Source of the DNA: JAWXCF01 sp034440515 | Lineage (GTDB): Bacteria; Bacteroidota; Bacteroidia; CAILMK01 | Assembly (NCBI GenBank): GCA_034440515.1 | Contig: JAWXCF010000028.1 | Coordinates: 1 to 42,154 of the forward strand | Reading direction: 5' to 3' | Length of the DNA: 42,154 nt | Shown: positions 16,726 to 25,204 of the stretch, in pieces | Numbering within the stretch: the stretch's first letter is position 1 | How the letters are laid out: every line of letters begins with the position of its first letter | Notes under the pieces: model-generated | The model's input: only the letters and a program-made list of their open reading frames with translations | Told to the model about the DNA's origin: nothing | The model's database searches: none | Position numbers and translations under genes: made by a program

Positions 16726-17760
16726 ATGCCCAACCTGTTTCGTTTAGTCTTTGTAACAATTTTCTGTTTGCCATTAACTTGTATTTCGCAAATAGGGGGA
16801 AATGGTATTTTCAAAATTGCAAACCTGCCTATGAGTGCTAGAGTAGCATCACTTGGGGGGATAGTAAATGCAGTGTTCGATAACGACCCGACTATAACAA
16901 TTCAGAACCCTGCACTACTTAACAAGCAGATGGATAGAAAATTCGGTATTAATTATTTAAACCATTTAAATTCTGTTGCATTTGGATCTATATCATATAC
17001 TAAGTTCTTAAATAAATATAATATAACTGCTAGTAGTGGTTTATTATACATCAACTACGGAGATATAAATAAGCGAGATGAATTAAATTCCGATTTAGGT
17101 ATAACTAGCCCAAACGAACTGTGCCTTTACGCATCTGCAGCCCAAAATTATAAGCGACTATCTTACGGTGGGTCAGTTAAGCTACTCTACAGCCAACTAG
17201 ATGTGTATAAAAGTGCAGCTACTGCTGTTGATGCAGGATTGAGTTATATAGACACTGCTAATGGATTTATAGGTAGTGTCGTTGTTAGAAACCTAAGTCT
17301 TCAAATCTCATCTTACAACGGAATCAGAGAGAATCTACCTTTAGACATTCAATTAGGTTTTAGTATTAAACCAAAATATGCCCCGTTGAGGCTTGGTATA
17401 ATAATTCACGATTTACAGCGATTTGATTACACTTACATTAATACAAACAAACAAGTTCAAACAGATTTTGCAACTGGATTACCTATTTCGCAAAAAGTCA
17501 AAACATCAGAAAAAATTGCTAGGCACTTTATCATTAATGGAGAGTTTCTAGTCACAAAAAATTTTAATATTAGATTAGGGTATAATCACCAAATAAGAAA
17601 AGAAATGGCGTTAGACAATGCCAAAGGTTTGGTTGGATATAGTGCCGGCGTAGGCTTCAGAGTGAAACGCTTTCACATTAGTTACGGAAGACTTGGTTTA
17701 AGTGCTTCAGGTGCTACTAATTCATTTTCTATAATTACTAATATAAATGATTGGCTGTAA
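16726..17760 (+). CDS. porQ: type IX secretion system outer-membrane protein PorQ
   Basis: 344 residues with an N-terminal signal peptide (hydrophobic segment to about residue 20, cleavage near CISQ) and a predicted outer-membrane beta-barrel of the PorP/PorV-like class. The mature N-terminus IGGNGIFKIANLPMSARVASLGG and the following NDPTITIQNPALLN are the hallmark region of PorQ, a T9SS component needed with PorU, PorV and PorZ for handling sorted cargo. Repeated alternating hydrophobic strands run to the end. PorZ is not adjacent. The presence of porQ fits the T9SS-sorted cargo gene at 38 kb. Confidence 0.85.
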   Translation: MPNLFRLVFVTIFCLPLTCISQIGGNGIFKIANLPMSARVASLGGIVNAVFDNDPTITIQNPALLNKQMDRKFGINYLNHLNSVAFGSISYTKFLNKYNITASSGLLYINYGDINKRDELNSDLGITSPNELCLYASAAQNYKRLSYGGSVKLLYSQLDVYKSAATAVDAGLSYIDTANGFIGSVVVRNLSLQISSYNGIRENLPLDIQLGFSIKPKYAPLRLGIIIHDLQRFDYTYINTNKQVQTDFATGLPISQKVKTSEKIARHFIINGEFLVTKNFNIRLGYNHQIRKEMALDNAKGLVGYSAGVGFRVKRFHISYGRLGLSASGATNSFSIITNINDWL

Positions 17761-17769
17761 CGCATAAAA

Positions 17770-17799
17770 AAAGGAATTCAGTTTTTACTGAACCCCTTT
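17770..17799. terminator. bidirectional terminator between porQ and S41 protease genes
   Basis: AAAGGAATTCAG, a 6-base loop, then CTGAACCCCTTT forms a stem with two internal mismatches, with an A-run on its left so that T-runs follow on the minus strand. It sits in the 58-base gap between two convergent genes. Confidence 0.65.
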
Positions 17800-17818
17800 A
17801 CAAATGTCTATATAAAGA

Positions 17819-19447
17819 CTATTTATAGTTAATCTTCATTTTATCAAATGTATTGTCGCTCATAGCTTTAAGAGCAACGTTGTACGATTCGTTCAATACA
17901 TTTATTACTTCATAGTATGCATCACCACCATATAATTGCCTGGCTATTAGTGCTTTTAGCTGTATTTTTATTATGGTATTGCTGTTTTTTAGACCTTTTT
18001 CGTCAAGTGGTAATTTATTTGCCGTTGCATAAGAGGTTAATAATTTTACAAATTGATCATCGGCTACCCATTTGTTATTAAACTCTTCAAAGTTTTTATA
18101 TTTAGCTTTTAGGTTATCTCTGTTCTTATCTAAGTGGTTTAATATAAAGTCATTAATAATTCCTTTATTAAATAATTGGTTTAGATATTTACTATTACCT
18201 GTGGTATCTAACGGTACAAATATGTCTGGCATTATACCACCGCCACCATATACTATCCTTTTACTAGCAGTGTAGTACGCAACTGTATCTTGATCTTTAG
18301 AACTGCTGTCTTTACTGTATAATTCACCGTGTTCAAATCTGCGGTTCATATCTTCATAATAGTCATCTACGCCACCTTTATAACTTCTCTGAATGCTTCG
18401 TTTGCTAGGTGTATAATATCTTGCAACCGTTAGACGAACTTCGCTGCCATCACTTAATCTAAATGGTTCTTGAACCAAACCTTTACCAAAGCTTCTTCTT
18501 CCTATTATTAAAGCTCGGTCCCAATCCTGTACCGACCCACTTACAATCTCACTGGCACTTGCTGACCCTTCATCTATAAGTATAATTAATTTACCTTTTT
18601 CAAAATTCCCAGCTGATGTTGCGTTATATTCTTCTCTAGTTCTGTTTCTTCCTTCTGTGTAAACAACCAATTTATTGTCTTGTAAATAGTCATCTGCAAG
18701 TTGGAATGCTGCATTTAAGAAACCACCAGGATTACCTCTTAAATCTAGTATTAAGTTTTTCATTCCTTTACCTTTCAGTATAGTCATTGCCTTAATATAT
18801 TCTTTTATTGTCGTACCACTGAATCTATTAATTTTTATGTAACCAACACTTGGTGCAGCCATATAACTTGCGTCAACACTGAATATTGGAATTTTATCTC
18901 TAGTAATAGTTATATCAACTAGTTTCTTATCATCTCGTCTTTGGATGCTTACGGTTACTTTAGTACCTTTTTTACCTCTTAAATTTTTAAATACGTCTTC
19001 ATTTTTAAATTTTACTCCAGCTACCAATTTGCCGTCTATTTTAATTATTCTGTCCCCAGACCTAATCCCAACTTGCTCACTTGGACCACCACTGATAGGT
19101 GTAACAACCACGATTGTATCGTTTAAAAGATTGAATTCTACACCAATACCCTCAAAGTTACCTATTAAGTCCTCATTGTTAGCCTGTACTTCAGTAATAG
19201 GAATATATACACTGTGTGGGTCTAATTCCTTAAGCATTGCTGTAATTGCAGCGTCACTAATTTTTTCATCGTCGGGTTTATCCACATATTCCCTATCAAT
19301 TAACTGCAGTATTTCCAAAAGTTTTGTTTTAGGGTCACCACCGTTATTTGTTTTGCTCGTCCCCTTTAGCTTGGTTCCAGCTATAATCCCAATTATGGCC
19401 ACAACAGCTATCAATATGGGTACTTTATAATTAAACTTACTTTTCAT
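17819..19447 (-). CDS. carboxy-terminal processing protease, PDZ-S41 family
   Basis: 542 residues. An N-terminal membrane anchor or uncleaved signal (about 8-26) places the protease in the periplasm. The PDZ domain (about 95-185) includes FEGIGVEF and GGPSEQVGIRSGDRII; the S41 peptidase follows with LILDLRGNPGG, the nucleophile Ser297 in DEGSASASE and Lys322 in SFGKGLVQ, 25 residues apart as in Tsp/CtpA. A C-terminal extension of about 130 residues is common in Bacteroidota homologues. It probably trims or degrades periplasmic and outer-membrane proteins; the substrate is unknown. ATG start. Confidence 0.9.
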   Translation of the reverse strand: MKSKFNYKVPILIAVVAIIGIIAGTKLKGTSKTNNGGDPKTKLLEILQLIDREYVDKPDDEKISDAAITAMLKELDPHSVYIPITEVQANNEDLIGNFEGIGVEFNLLNDTIVVVTPISGGPSEQVGIRSGDRIIKIDGKLVAGVKFKNEDVFKNLRGKKGTKVTVSIQRRDDKKLVDITITRDKIPIFSVDASYMAAPSVGYIKINRFSGTTIKEYIKAMTILKGKGMKNLILDLRGNPGGFLNAAFQLADDYLQDNKLVVYTEGRNRTREEYNATSAGNFEKGKLIILIDEGSASASEIVSGSVQDWDRALIIGRRSFGKGLVQEPFRLSDGSEVRLTVARYYTPSKRSIQRSYKGGVDDYYEDMNRRFEHGELYSKDSSSKDQDTVAYYTASKRIVYGGGGIMPDIFVPLDTTGNSKYLNQLFNKGIINDFILNHLDKNRDNLKAKYKNFEEFNNKWVADDQFVKLLTSYATANKLPLDEKGLKNSNTIIKIQLKALIARQLYGGDAYYEVINVLNESYNVALKAMSDNTFDKMKINYK

Positions 19448-19601
19448 TAATTTTATAAAACAGTTAGCGAATTTACTAACCTAAATGCAGGTATAGTTCA
19501 ATTGCTGTGTACTTTTGTCTTGCAATAATTAAACAACTTTTGTGTTACTAAGTTTTGACGATTGGTAATACATTAATATTTGCTGAATTAAGTAACTAAC
19601 T

Positions 19602-20408
19602 ATGAACCAATACCTAAATATAAACTTACCGCTATTAGCAGAGCAATGCAAAGCTTTACTAATAATTGCATCTGCTAAAGTAAGGCAAATGAATGATGAG
19701 CGATTACAAGGCAGTGCAAATATTAAAAGTGATCAAAGTTTGGTGACAGAAGTAGATATCGCAATAGAAAAATATCTATTTCAACAATTAATTCCTTTAC
19801 TACCAAATAGTTCAATGCTGGCTGAAGAAGAACATCATCTGTCAGAATTAAAAGGCTACACTTGGATTTTAGACCCAATAGATGGTACTACTAACTTTGT
19901 ACATAGCTTTCCAATGTATTGTATTAGCCTAGCACTTTATCGCGATAACAAACCTGTAATGGGTTTTATACAAGATATACCTTATGATAGATGTTTTTGG
20001 GCGATAGAGGGTTTAGAGGGATGTTACTTAGATGATAAAAGATTAACGACAAGCAATACCAAAGATTTACAAACCAGCATATTAGCAACTGGATTTCCAG
20101 CTACTGCTTTTGATAGATTAGATGAATATATGATTCATTTTAAGCACCTAATGCAAAATACTAGAGGTATCAGAAGGCTAGGTTCTGCAGCTTTAGACCT
20201 TGCCTATGTGGCAGCGGGATGGTGCGACGGCTTCTTTGAATACGAACTAAAACCTTGGGATGTAGCCGCAGGTGCATTTTTGGTGATGAAAGCGGGAGGA
20301 AAGGTTACAGATTTCAATAATGGGGATAATTGGCTAATGGGCAAGCAAATAATAGCTTGCAATGCTGGCATACATACAGAATTGTATGGCATTTTTAAAG
20401 ACAAATAA
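19602..20408 (+). CDS. suhB: inositol monophosphatase family protein
   Basis: 268-residue Mg-dependent sugar-phosphate phosphatase. Metal-binding motifs: MLAEEEH (Glu76 region), ILDPIDGTTNF (Asp91, Asp94) and ELKPWDVAAGAFLVMKAGG near residue 219, all typical of the IMPase/SuhB group. Besides inositol monophosphate, relatives act on other phosphates and SuhB influences rRNA transcription, so the physiological substrate is open. The gene ends 14 bases before the isocitrate dehydrogenase ATG, suggesting co-transcription. ATG start. The symbol is a family-level assignment. Confidence 0.85.
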   Translation: MNQYLNINLPLLAEQCKALLIIASAKVRQMNDERLQGSANIKSDQSLVTEVDIAIEKYLFQQLIPLLPNSSMLAEEEHHLSELKGYTWILDPIDGTTNFVHSFPMYCISLALYRDNKPVMGFIQDIPYDRCFWAIEGLEGCYLDDKRLTTSNTKDLQTSILATGFPATAFDRLDEYMIHFKHLMQNTRGIRRLGSAALDLAYVAAGWCDGFFEYELKPWDVAAGAFLVMKAGGKVTDFNNGDNWLMGKQIIACNAGIHTELYGIFKDK

Positions 20409-20422
20409 TACATTACTATATA

Positions 20423-21898
20423 ATGACTGAAAGCAAGAAGATTAACATTGCCGTTGCAAAGGGTGACGGTATAGGTCCAGAAATTATGGACTCTGTTATC
20501 AAAATATTTGATGCAGCTAACGCGCCACTTAATTATCACTATGTTGATATGGGCAAAGATTGGTTTAATAAAGGTTTTAGCACCGGTATGACCCCAGAGG
20601 CAACTGAAACCATAGAGGAGCACGGAGTACTATTTAAAGGACCAATGGAAACTCCAAAAGGGAAAGGCGTAAAAAGTATTAATGTGACAGCAAGAAAGGT
20701 ATGGAATACCTATGCTAACGTTAGGAAATTTAGAATATATCACGGTGTTGATACGGTGTTTAGTCAAGCTGGCATTCCTATTAATATGACTATATTGAGG
20801 GAGAATATAGAAGACACTTATGGTGGAATAGAATATATGCACTCGCCAGATGTTGCAGTATCTTACAGACTAATTACTAAACCGGGAAGTGACCAGTTTT
20901 TTAAATATGTATTTGAATATGCTAAAGCTCAAGGGGCTACGCAAGTGACTTGTGCCCATAAATCAAACATTATGAAACTAACTGATGGTTTATTTATGAA
21001 CACTTTCTATGAGGTGGCTAAACAATACCCTGAAATTGAAGTAAATGATCTTATAGTTGATGATTTGGCTATGAAATTGGTAAGATTTCCGGACAAATTT
21101 CAGATTATTGCATTAACGAATTTACAAGGAGACATCATCAGCGATTTATGTGCTGGTCTAGTTGGTGGACTTGGATTTGCTCCTAGCGCAAACATTGGTG
21201 ACAACATCTCAATATTTGAAGCAGTGCACGGTACAGCTCCAGACATTGCTGGTCATAACATTGCAAACCCAACCTCATTATTACTAAGTGGGATAATGAT
21301 GTTGAGGCACTTAGGTCAGATTAGTTTTGCAGACAACATAGAAAATGCCTTGCTATATACCTTGGAAAATGGTACTCACACAGGAGATTTTGGCGCAAAA
21401 GATTCTAAGCCAGTTTCCACAACTGAGTTTGCTGACACAATAATAGCAAATTTTGGGAAAACGCCAGAAGTAGGTATGGTAAAACACACGGGGATAGCAG
21501 ACTTCACGCCAGTAAAAAAATCGAGACCTAGTGAACTAAGGATTCTACCTGTTACTCAAGCTCCCGAAATGAAAATAGCAGGTGCAGATATATTTATAGA
21601 ATCTTATGATTTACCAAATGTAGTTGCACAGCAAGTAGCTAAAGTGATAGGAGACAAAGTTGTATTGCAAATAATAAGTAACAGAGGAACCAAAGTATGG
21701 CCAAGCAATTCTGTATTTACAGATTCAGTTCCACACTATAGAATGAGATTTGTTGCGGCAGAAGAGAATTCTCATTTAAATTATTCAGATATATTTGAAT
21801 TAGCCACTAGACTCTCAGAATTAATGATAGTAAGTGATGTAGAAGTCCTGAAAGAGTGGGGCGATCTAATAGGTTATAGCAAAATACAAGGCGCCTAG
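20423..21898 (+). CDS. icd: isocitrate dehydrogenase, long form with C-terminal extension
   Basis: 491-residue oxidative decarboxylase of the TCA cycle converting isocitrate to 2-oxoglutarate. Substrate residues appear in VKSINVTARKVWNTYANVR and ILRENIEDTYGGIEY; Lys180 and the metal-binding Asp residues in NLQGDIISDLCAG are present. After about residue 335 there is an extra C-terminal domain, the architecture of the approximately 490-residue Thermus-type enzymes. The coenzyme segment reads HGTAPDIAGHNIANPT: Asp274-Ile275 occupy the positions that are Lys-Tyr in NADP enzymes, pointing to NAD use. An isopropylmalate dehydrogenase is excluded by the isocitrate motif and length. Confidence 0.87.
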   Translation: MTESKKINIAVAKGDGIGPEIMDSVIKIFDAANAPLNYHYVDMGKDWFNKGFSTGMTPEATETIEEHGVLFKGPMETPKGKGVKSINVTARKVWNTYANVRKFRIYHGVDTVFSQAGIPINMTILRENIEDTYGGIEYMHSPDVAVSYRLITKPGSDQFFKYVFEYAKAQGATQVTCAHKSNIMKLTDGLFMNTFYEVAKQYPEIEVNDLIVDDLAMKLVRFPDKFQIIALTNLQGDIISDLCAGLVGGLGFAPSANIGDNISIFEAVHGTAPDIAGHNIANPTSLLLSGIMMLRHLGQISFADNIENALLYTLENGTHTGDFGAKDSKPVSTTEFADTIIANFGKTPEVGMVKHTGIADFTPVKKSRPSELRILPVTQAPEMKIAGADIFIESYDLPNVVAQQVAKVIGDKVVLQIISNRGTKVWPSNSVFTDSVPHYRMRFVAAEENSHLNYSDIFELATRLSELMIVSDVEVLKEWGDLIGYSKIQGA

Positions 21899-21902
21899 TA
21901 TA

Positions 21903-22664
21903 TTATAAGTTCCCCAGCCGCACTAGGTTATCCATAATTATAGCGCTAGCCATTGCAGCATTTAAAGATTCAGCATTTCCGTTACCGGGGATGCTGATTT
22001 TTTTTTGAAAGAGTGTCGCAACTTCTTCTCTGATGCCGTGACCTTCGTTACCTATACAGACCAATGTAGGTAGGTTAACTTTCAAGTTATGTATAGAATC
22101 ACCCCCATTAGCATTCGTACTGTAAGTGTGTAGATGTTTAGGCAGTATAGTAGTTATTAAATCTAAATAATGAACTTTAACTCTAAATATACTAGCCATA
22201 CTAGCCTGTACTACTTTGCTTCCATAAACATCTGTAGTGTCTTTTGATGCCAAAAGATTTTCGATGCCGTACCAATCACACAATCTAATAATGGTACCTA
22301 AATTCCCAGGGTCTTGAATGTTATCTAAGTAGAATGTTAGTTTCTGGCTGGATGTGATACTTTCTAAATCTAATTCAAACACAGGTTTCTTGCAAATTGC
22401 GATTATTTCTGGTGCAGTTATTAATTGAGTTATAGATTTTATTTCATCAACTGAGCAAATGGCTAAGTTGTTGTTGTTGATAAGGTTAAATTCACCATTA
22501 TTGGCTATAAACAACCCGGTAGCATATATTTGAGTGATGTCAACACCACTTTTTAAAGCCTCTAAAACTATTTTTGAACCTTCTATGACAAACAATCCGA
22601 GAGTTTTTCTGTATTTTTTTTGAGAAAGCGCTCTGATAAGTTTTTTTTGTGAAATTGAAATCAT
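21903..22664 (-). CDS. SPOUT-family RNA 2'-O-methyltransferase (TrmH/SpoU)
   Basis: 253 residues. The N-terminal RNA-binding domain starts MISISQKKLIRALSQKKYRK and has LGLFVIEGSK. The SPOUT domain shows the three family motifs: LDNIQDPGNLGTIIR, LVCIGNEGHGIREE and ISIPGNGNAESLNAAMASAI, which form the knotted SAM site. It methylates a ribose 2'-OH in rRNA or tRNA; the target is unknown. It ends 4 bases from the convergent isocitrate dehydrogenase stop. Its first 16 bases are shared, on the other strand, with the start of tamL, so its promoter must lie inside tamL. Confidence 0.9.
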   Translation of the reverse strand: MISISQKKLIRALSQKKYRKTLGLFVIEGSKIVLEALKSGVDITQIYATGLFIANNGEFNLINNNNLAICSVDEIKSITQLITAPEIIAICKKPVFELDLESITSSQKLTFYLDNIQDPGNLGTIIRLCDWYGIENLLASKDTTDVYGSKVVQASMASIFRVKVHYLDLITTILPKHLHTYSTNANGGDSIHNLKVNLPTLVCIGNEGHGIREEVATLFQKKISIPGNGNAESLNAAMASAIIMDNLVRLGNL

Positions 22665-25165
22665 CTTTATTTAGAACTAATATAAGTGCTTTTTTGCTAC
22701 TAGCTATTGTCTCTATTACAACAACTGGGTGTAATTGGAGAAAAAAAATAGGCAGTGGAAAATCGCTCGTTACAAAAATCAAAGTTAAAGGTGCACCTCT
22801 AGCTTTAGAAAGCGAAATAGCCAGTTTATCGCAAACTAAGCCAAATAGTAAGACTATTTTTTTGTTTAGGTACAATATGTGGCTATACATTTGGAATAAC
22901 AACCCAGACTATAATGGCAGGAGTAAGGCAATAATTAGAAAAGAAAATCAAACAGCTGATCTCAAGTCTAGATTTAATGCTACACCAGAAAGCGATACAA
23001 GGACCTATAATTATTTAAATAAGCGCTATACTAAAAGTAAGCGTCGACTAGATAAAGCTAAAGAACGACGAGCAGAAAATAGTAGAACTGTTTGGGAAAA
23101 ACCTGCAATATTAGACACAGCTAAAATCATTTCAAGCATTGATAATATGAAACGCTTGCTATTTAATAGGGGCTACTTTGTGGCACAAATGAGTTATGAA
23201 ACTACCCTGAAGCGAAGAAAAGCTAAAATTATCTATAAAGTCGTCCCATATAATCAATATTACATTAAGACAATAAGTTTTAAAATACCTGACAAACGAA
23301 TACTTAATTTGGTAAATAGTATGAGCCTGAAAAGTAGATTTCATACCAAAAAGCCCTACGACGGAAATGTGATGTCTGAATTTAGAGATTCCATAACTAA
23401 TGTATTAAGAGACAATGGATACTTTAATTTTAACAAAGACTACATTTATTTTGAAGTAGATTCTACTTTAAATGGAGATAGCGTGAAAGTATCTTTAGGT
23501 ATAAATAATCCAGGTATATCAAATCATAAGATTAATGTCATCAGCAAAACTTACATAGAGCCTGGATTTAGAATTGGGAAGGAATATGAACGTACCCTAA
23601 CCAAAGATACCATTATTGAGGGGATGGTATTTATGGTGAATAATGATGTAAGTAAGATAAGACCGATTATTTTAGCCAATAATATCTTTCTAAGACCTGG
23701 GCAAATGTATAGATATTTTTTGTATCAAAATACTCTCAATAGATTAGCTAATTTGCAACAGTTCAGGTACATAGATGTGACATTTAATGTTGACAGTACT
23801 TTGAATAATCAAGGTGATACGGAGCATTTAGTGTGTAGGATTAAGTTGAGCAGTATGACCAAACAAGAAGTGGGTGCTGACTTAGAATTGAATAGTAAAG
23901 ACAATAGCCAAGACCAACTTGTCTATGCTGGAGATAGATCATTAGGATTGGCTACCAACTTAACTTATAAAAATAGAAACATTGCCCATAATGCTTTGCA
24001 ATTTGACTCAAGAATTAGGTTAGCAGCTGAAGTTCCTATAAGAATATTTAGAGACAGTGGCGACGCAAGAATAACCCCCAACTACTTAATAGGCTTTACT
24101 AATTCCCTAACTATTCCTAAAGTTTTACTTTTTAGAAGTTTTTTTACTCAAAATGCATTTAGACACCCCGATAAAAAGCCTGTAATTACCCTAATCAATT
24201 TGAATTTCATTTATGAAAATAACAATGATTTCATTAGAACTACGGTAAATACCAACTTAACGTATCAGGTAAGCAATAAGAATAAGCGATTTTTTATAGT
24301 ACCCGTTGACGTAAGTCTAAATAATACGGAGTATAAGAATGAAGCATTTAGGCAACAGATTCTTAACTACGGTGATTTATTGTTGATTAACTTATTTCAA
24401 CCCAACCTTATAATTGGAAGTAGGATTCAGTATTTAATTAATGAGCAACCACTTACCTTAGTTAGACAAAACACTTATTTTACTAAATTTCTATTTGAAA
24501 TTGGGGGCAATTCGCTTCGATTGTTTGACAATATAGTGGAGTCTAGTAAAAATTCAACTGAGGTTGAACCTAGTATATTTAACATACAATACTTCCAATA
24601 CTTAAAAGCTGAGGCGGATGCACGTTATTACTTTGCAACATCGGCTACAACTAACTTAGCTATACGTGGCTTAGTAGGATTTGGCTTACCTTATGGTAAA
24701 TCATCTATTCTACCTTTCCAAAAGCGATTCTTTATAGGTGGAGCAAACTCAGTTAGAGCATATAGATTGCGGAAACTAGGACCAGGTTCATACAGTCCTG
24801 GTAATAGCATAAATTTTGACCAAAGCGGAGATATGAAAATTGAATTCAGCACTGAGTTCAGATTTCCTATTATTTCATTGTTAAAGGGGGCCTTCTTTAT
24901 TGATGGTGGTAACATTTGGACGTATCGTAATGATAATAAAAGACCTGGAAGCAATTTCGAATTCAATAGGTTTTATAAGGAATTTGCACTTGGTACTGGT
25001 TTCGGTGCCAGATTTGACCTAAGCATTTTTGTATTTAGACTAGATTTGGGTATTAACCTTAGAAATCCCTCAAATCCTGAGGGGAAAAGATTTGTTTGGA
25101 ATGAGGAGGGATATAAATTCTTTAGAGAATCTAACTTACAAATAGGGGTGGGGTATCCATTCTAA
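22649..25165 (+). CDS. tamL: outer-membrane assembly lipoprotein, TamA/BamA (Omp85) family
   Basis: 838 residues. The N-terminus has a basic start, a hydrophobic stretch and SITTTGC, a lipobox with Cys28, so it is a lipoprotein, the feature that separates TamL from ordinary TamA. POTRA-like domains fill about residues 150-420 and a 16-strand Omp85 barrel the rest, including RFFIGGANSVRAYRLRKLGPGSY (lid-loop region) and a terminal GVGYPF with the C-terminal Phe of outer-membrane barrels. TamL works with TamB in outer-membrane protein assembly; tamB is not next to it here. GTG at 22649 is the best start because the signal peptide needs it, and it lies inside the divergent methyltransferase gene. 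Confidence 0.85.
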   Translation: MKLKSSLFRTNISAFLLLAIVSITTTGCNWRKKIGSGKSLVTKIKVKGAPLALESEIASLSQTKPNSKTIFLFRYNMWLYIWNNNPDYNGRSKAIIRKENQTADLKSRFNATPESDTRTYNYLNKRYTKSKRRLDKAKERRAENSRTVWEKPAILDTAKIISSIDNMKRLLFNRGYFVAQMSYETTLKRRKAKIIYKVVPYNQYYIKTISFKIPDKRILNLVNSMSLKSRFHTKKPYDGNVMSEFRDSITNVLRDNGYFNFNKDYIYFEVDSTLNGDSVKVSLGINNPGISNHKINVISKTYIEPGFRIGKEYERTLTKDTIIEGMVFMVNNDVSKIRPIILANNIFLRPGQMYRYFLYQNTLNRLANLQQFRYIDVTFNVDSTLNNQGDTEHLVCRIKLSSMTKQEVGADLELNSKDNSQDQLVYAGDRSLGLATNLTYKNRNIAHNALQFDSRIRLAAEVPIRIFRDSGDARITPNYLIGFTNSLTIPKVLLFRSFFTQNAFRHPDKKPVITLINLNFIYENNNDFIRTTVNTNLTYQVSNKNKRFFIVPVDVSLNNTEYKNEAFRQQILNYGDLLLINLFQPNLIIGSRIQYLINEQPLTLVRQNTYFTKFLFEIGGNSLRLFDNIVESSKNSTEVEPSIFNIQYFQYLKAEADARYYFATSATTNLAIRGLVGFGLPYGKSSILPFQKRFFIGGANSVRAYRLRKLGPGSYSPGNSINFDQSGDMKIEFSTEFRFPIISLLKGAFFIDGGNIWTYRNDNKRPGSNFEFNRFYKEFALGTGFGARFDLSIFVFRLDLGINLRNPSNPEGKRFVWNEEGYKFFRESNLQIGVGYPF

Positions 25166-25185
25166 AAAATTTTTATATTTTCAAC

Positions 25186-25193
25186 TACATTTG
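25186..25193 (+). promoter_or_regulatory. -7 promoter box upstream of the saccharopine dehydrogenase-ftsX unit
   Basis: TACATTTG matches TAnnTTTG exactly and ends 11 bases before the ATG at 25205, implying a very short leader. It lies 20 bases after the tamL stop. Confidence 0.5.
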
Positions 25194-25204
25194 TCAGCAT
25201 TATT

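Noticed and set aside
18945..19430. 161-codon open frame on the plus strand inside the S41 protease gene
   Set aside because: Ser/Leu/Thr/Pro-rich shadow of a clearly real gene on the minus strand; no domain.
20204..20623. 139-codon minus-strand frame across the IMPase/isocitrate dehydrogenase junction
   Set aside because: Antisense to two well-supported genes and without recognisable protein features.
22540..22902. 120-codon minus-strand frame overlapping the tamL start
   Set aside because: Overlaps both the methyltransferase and tamL in another frame; reads like reverse-strand noise.
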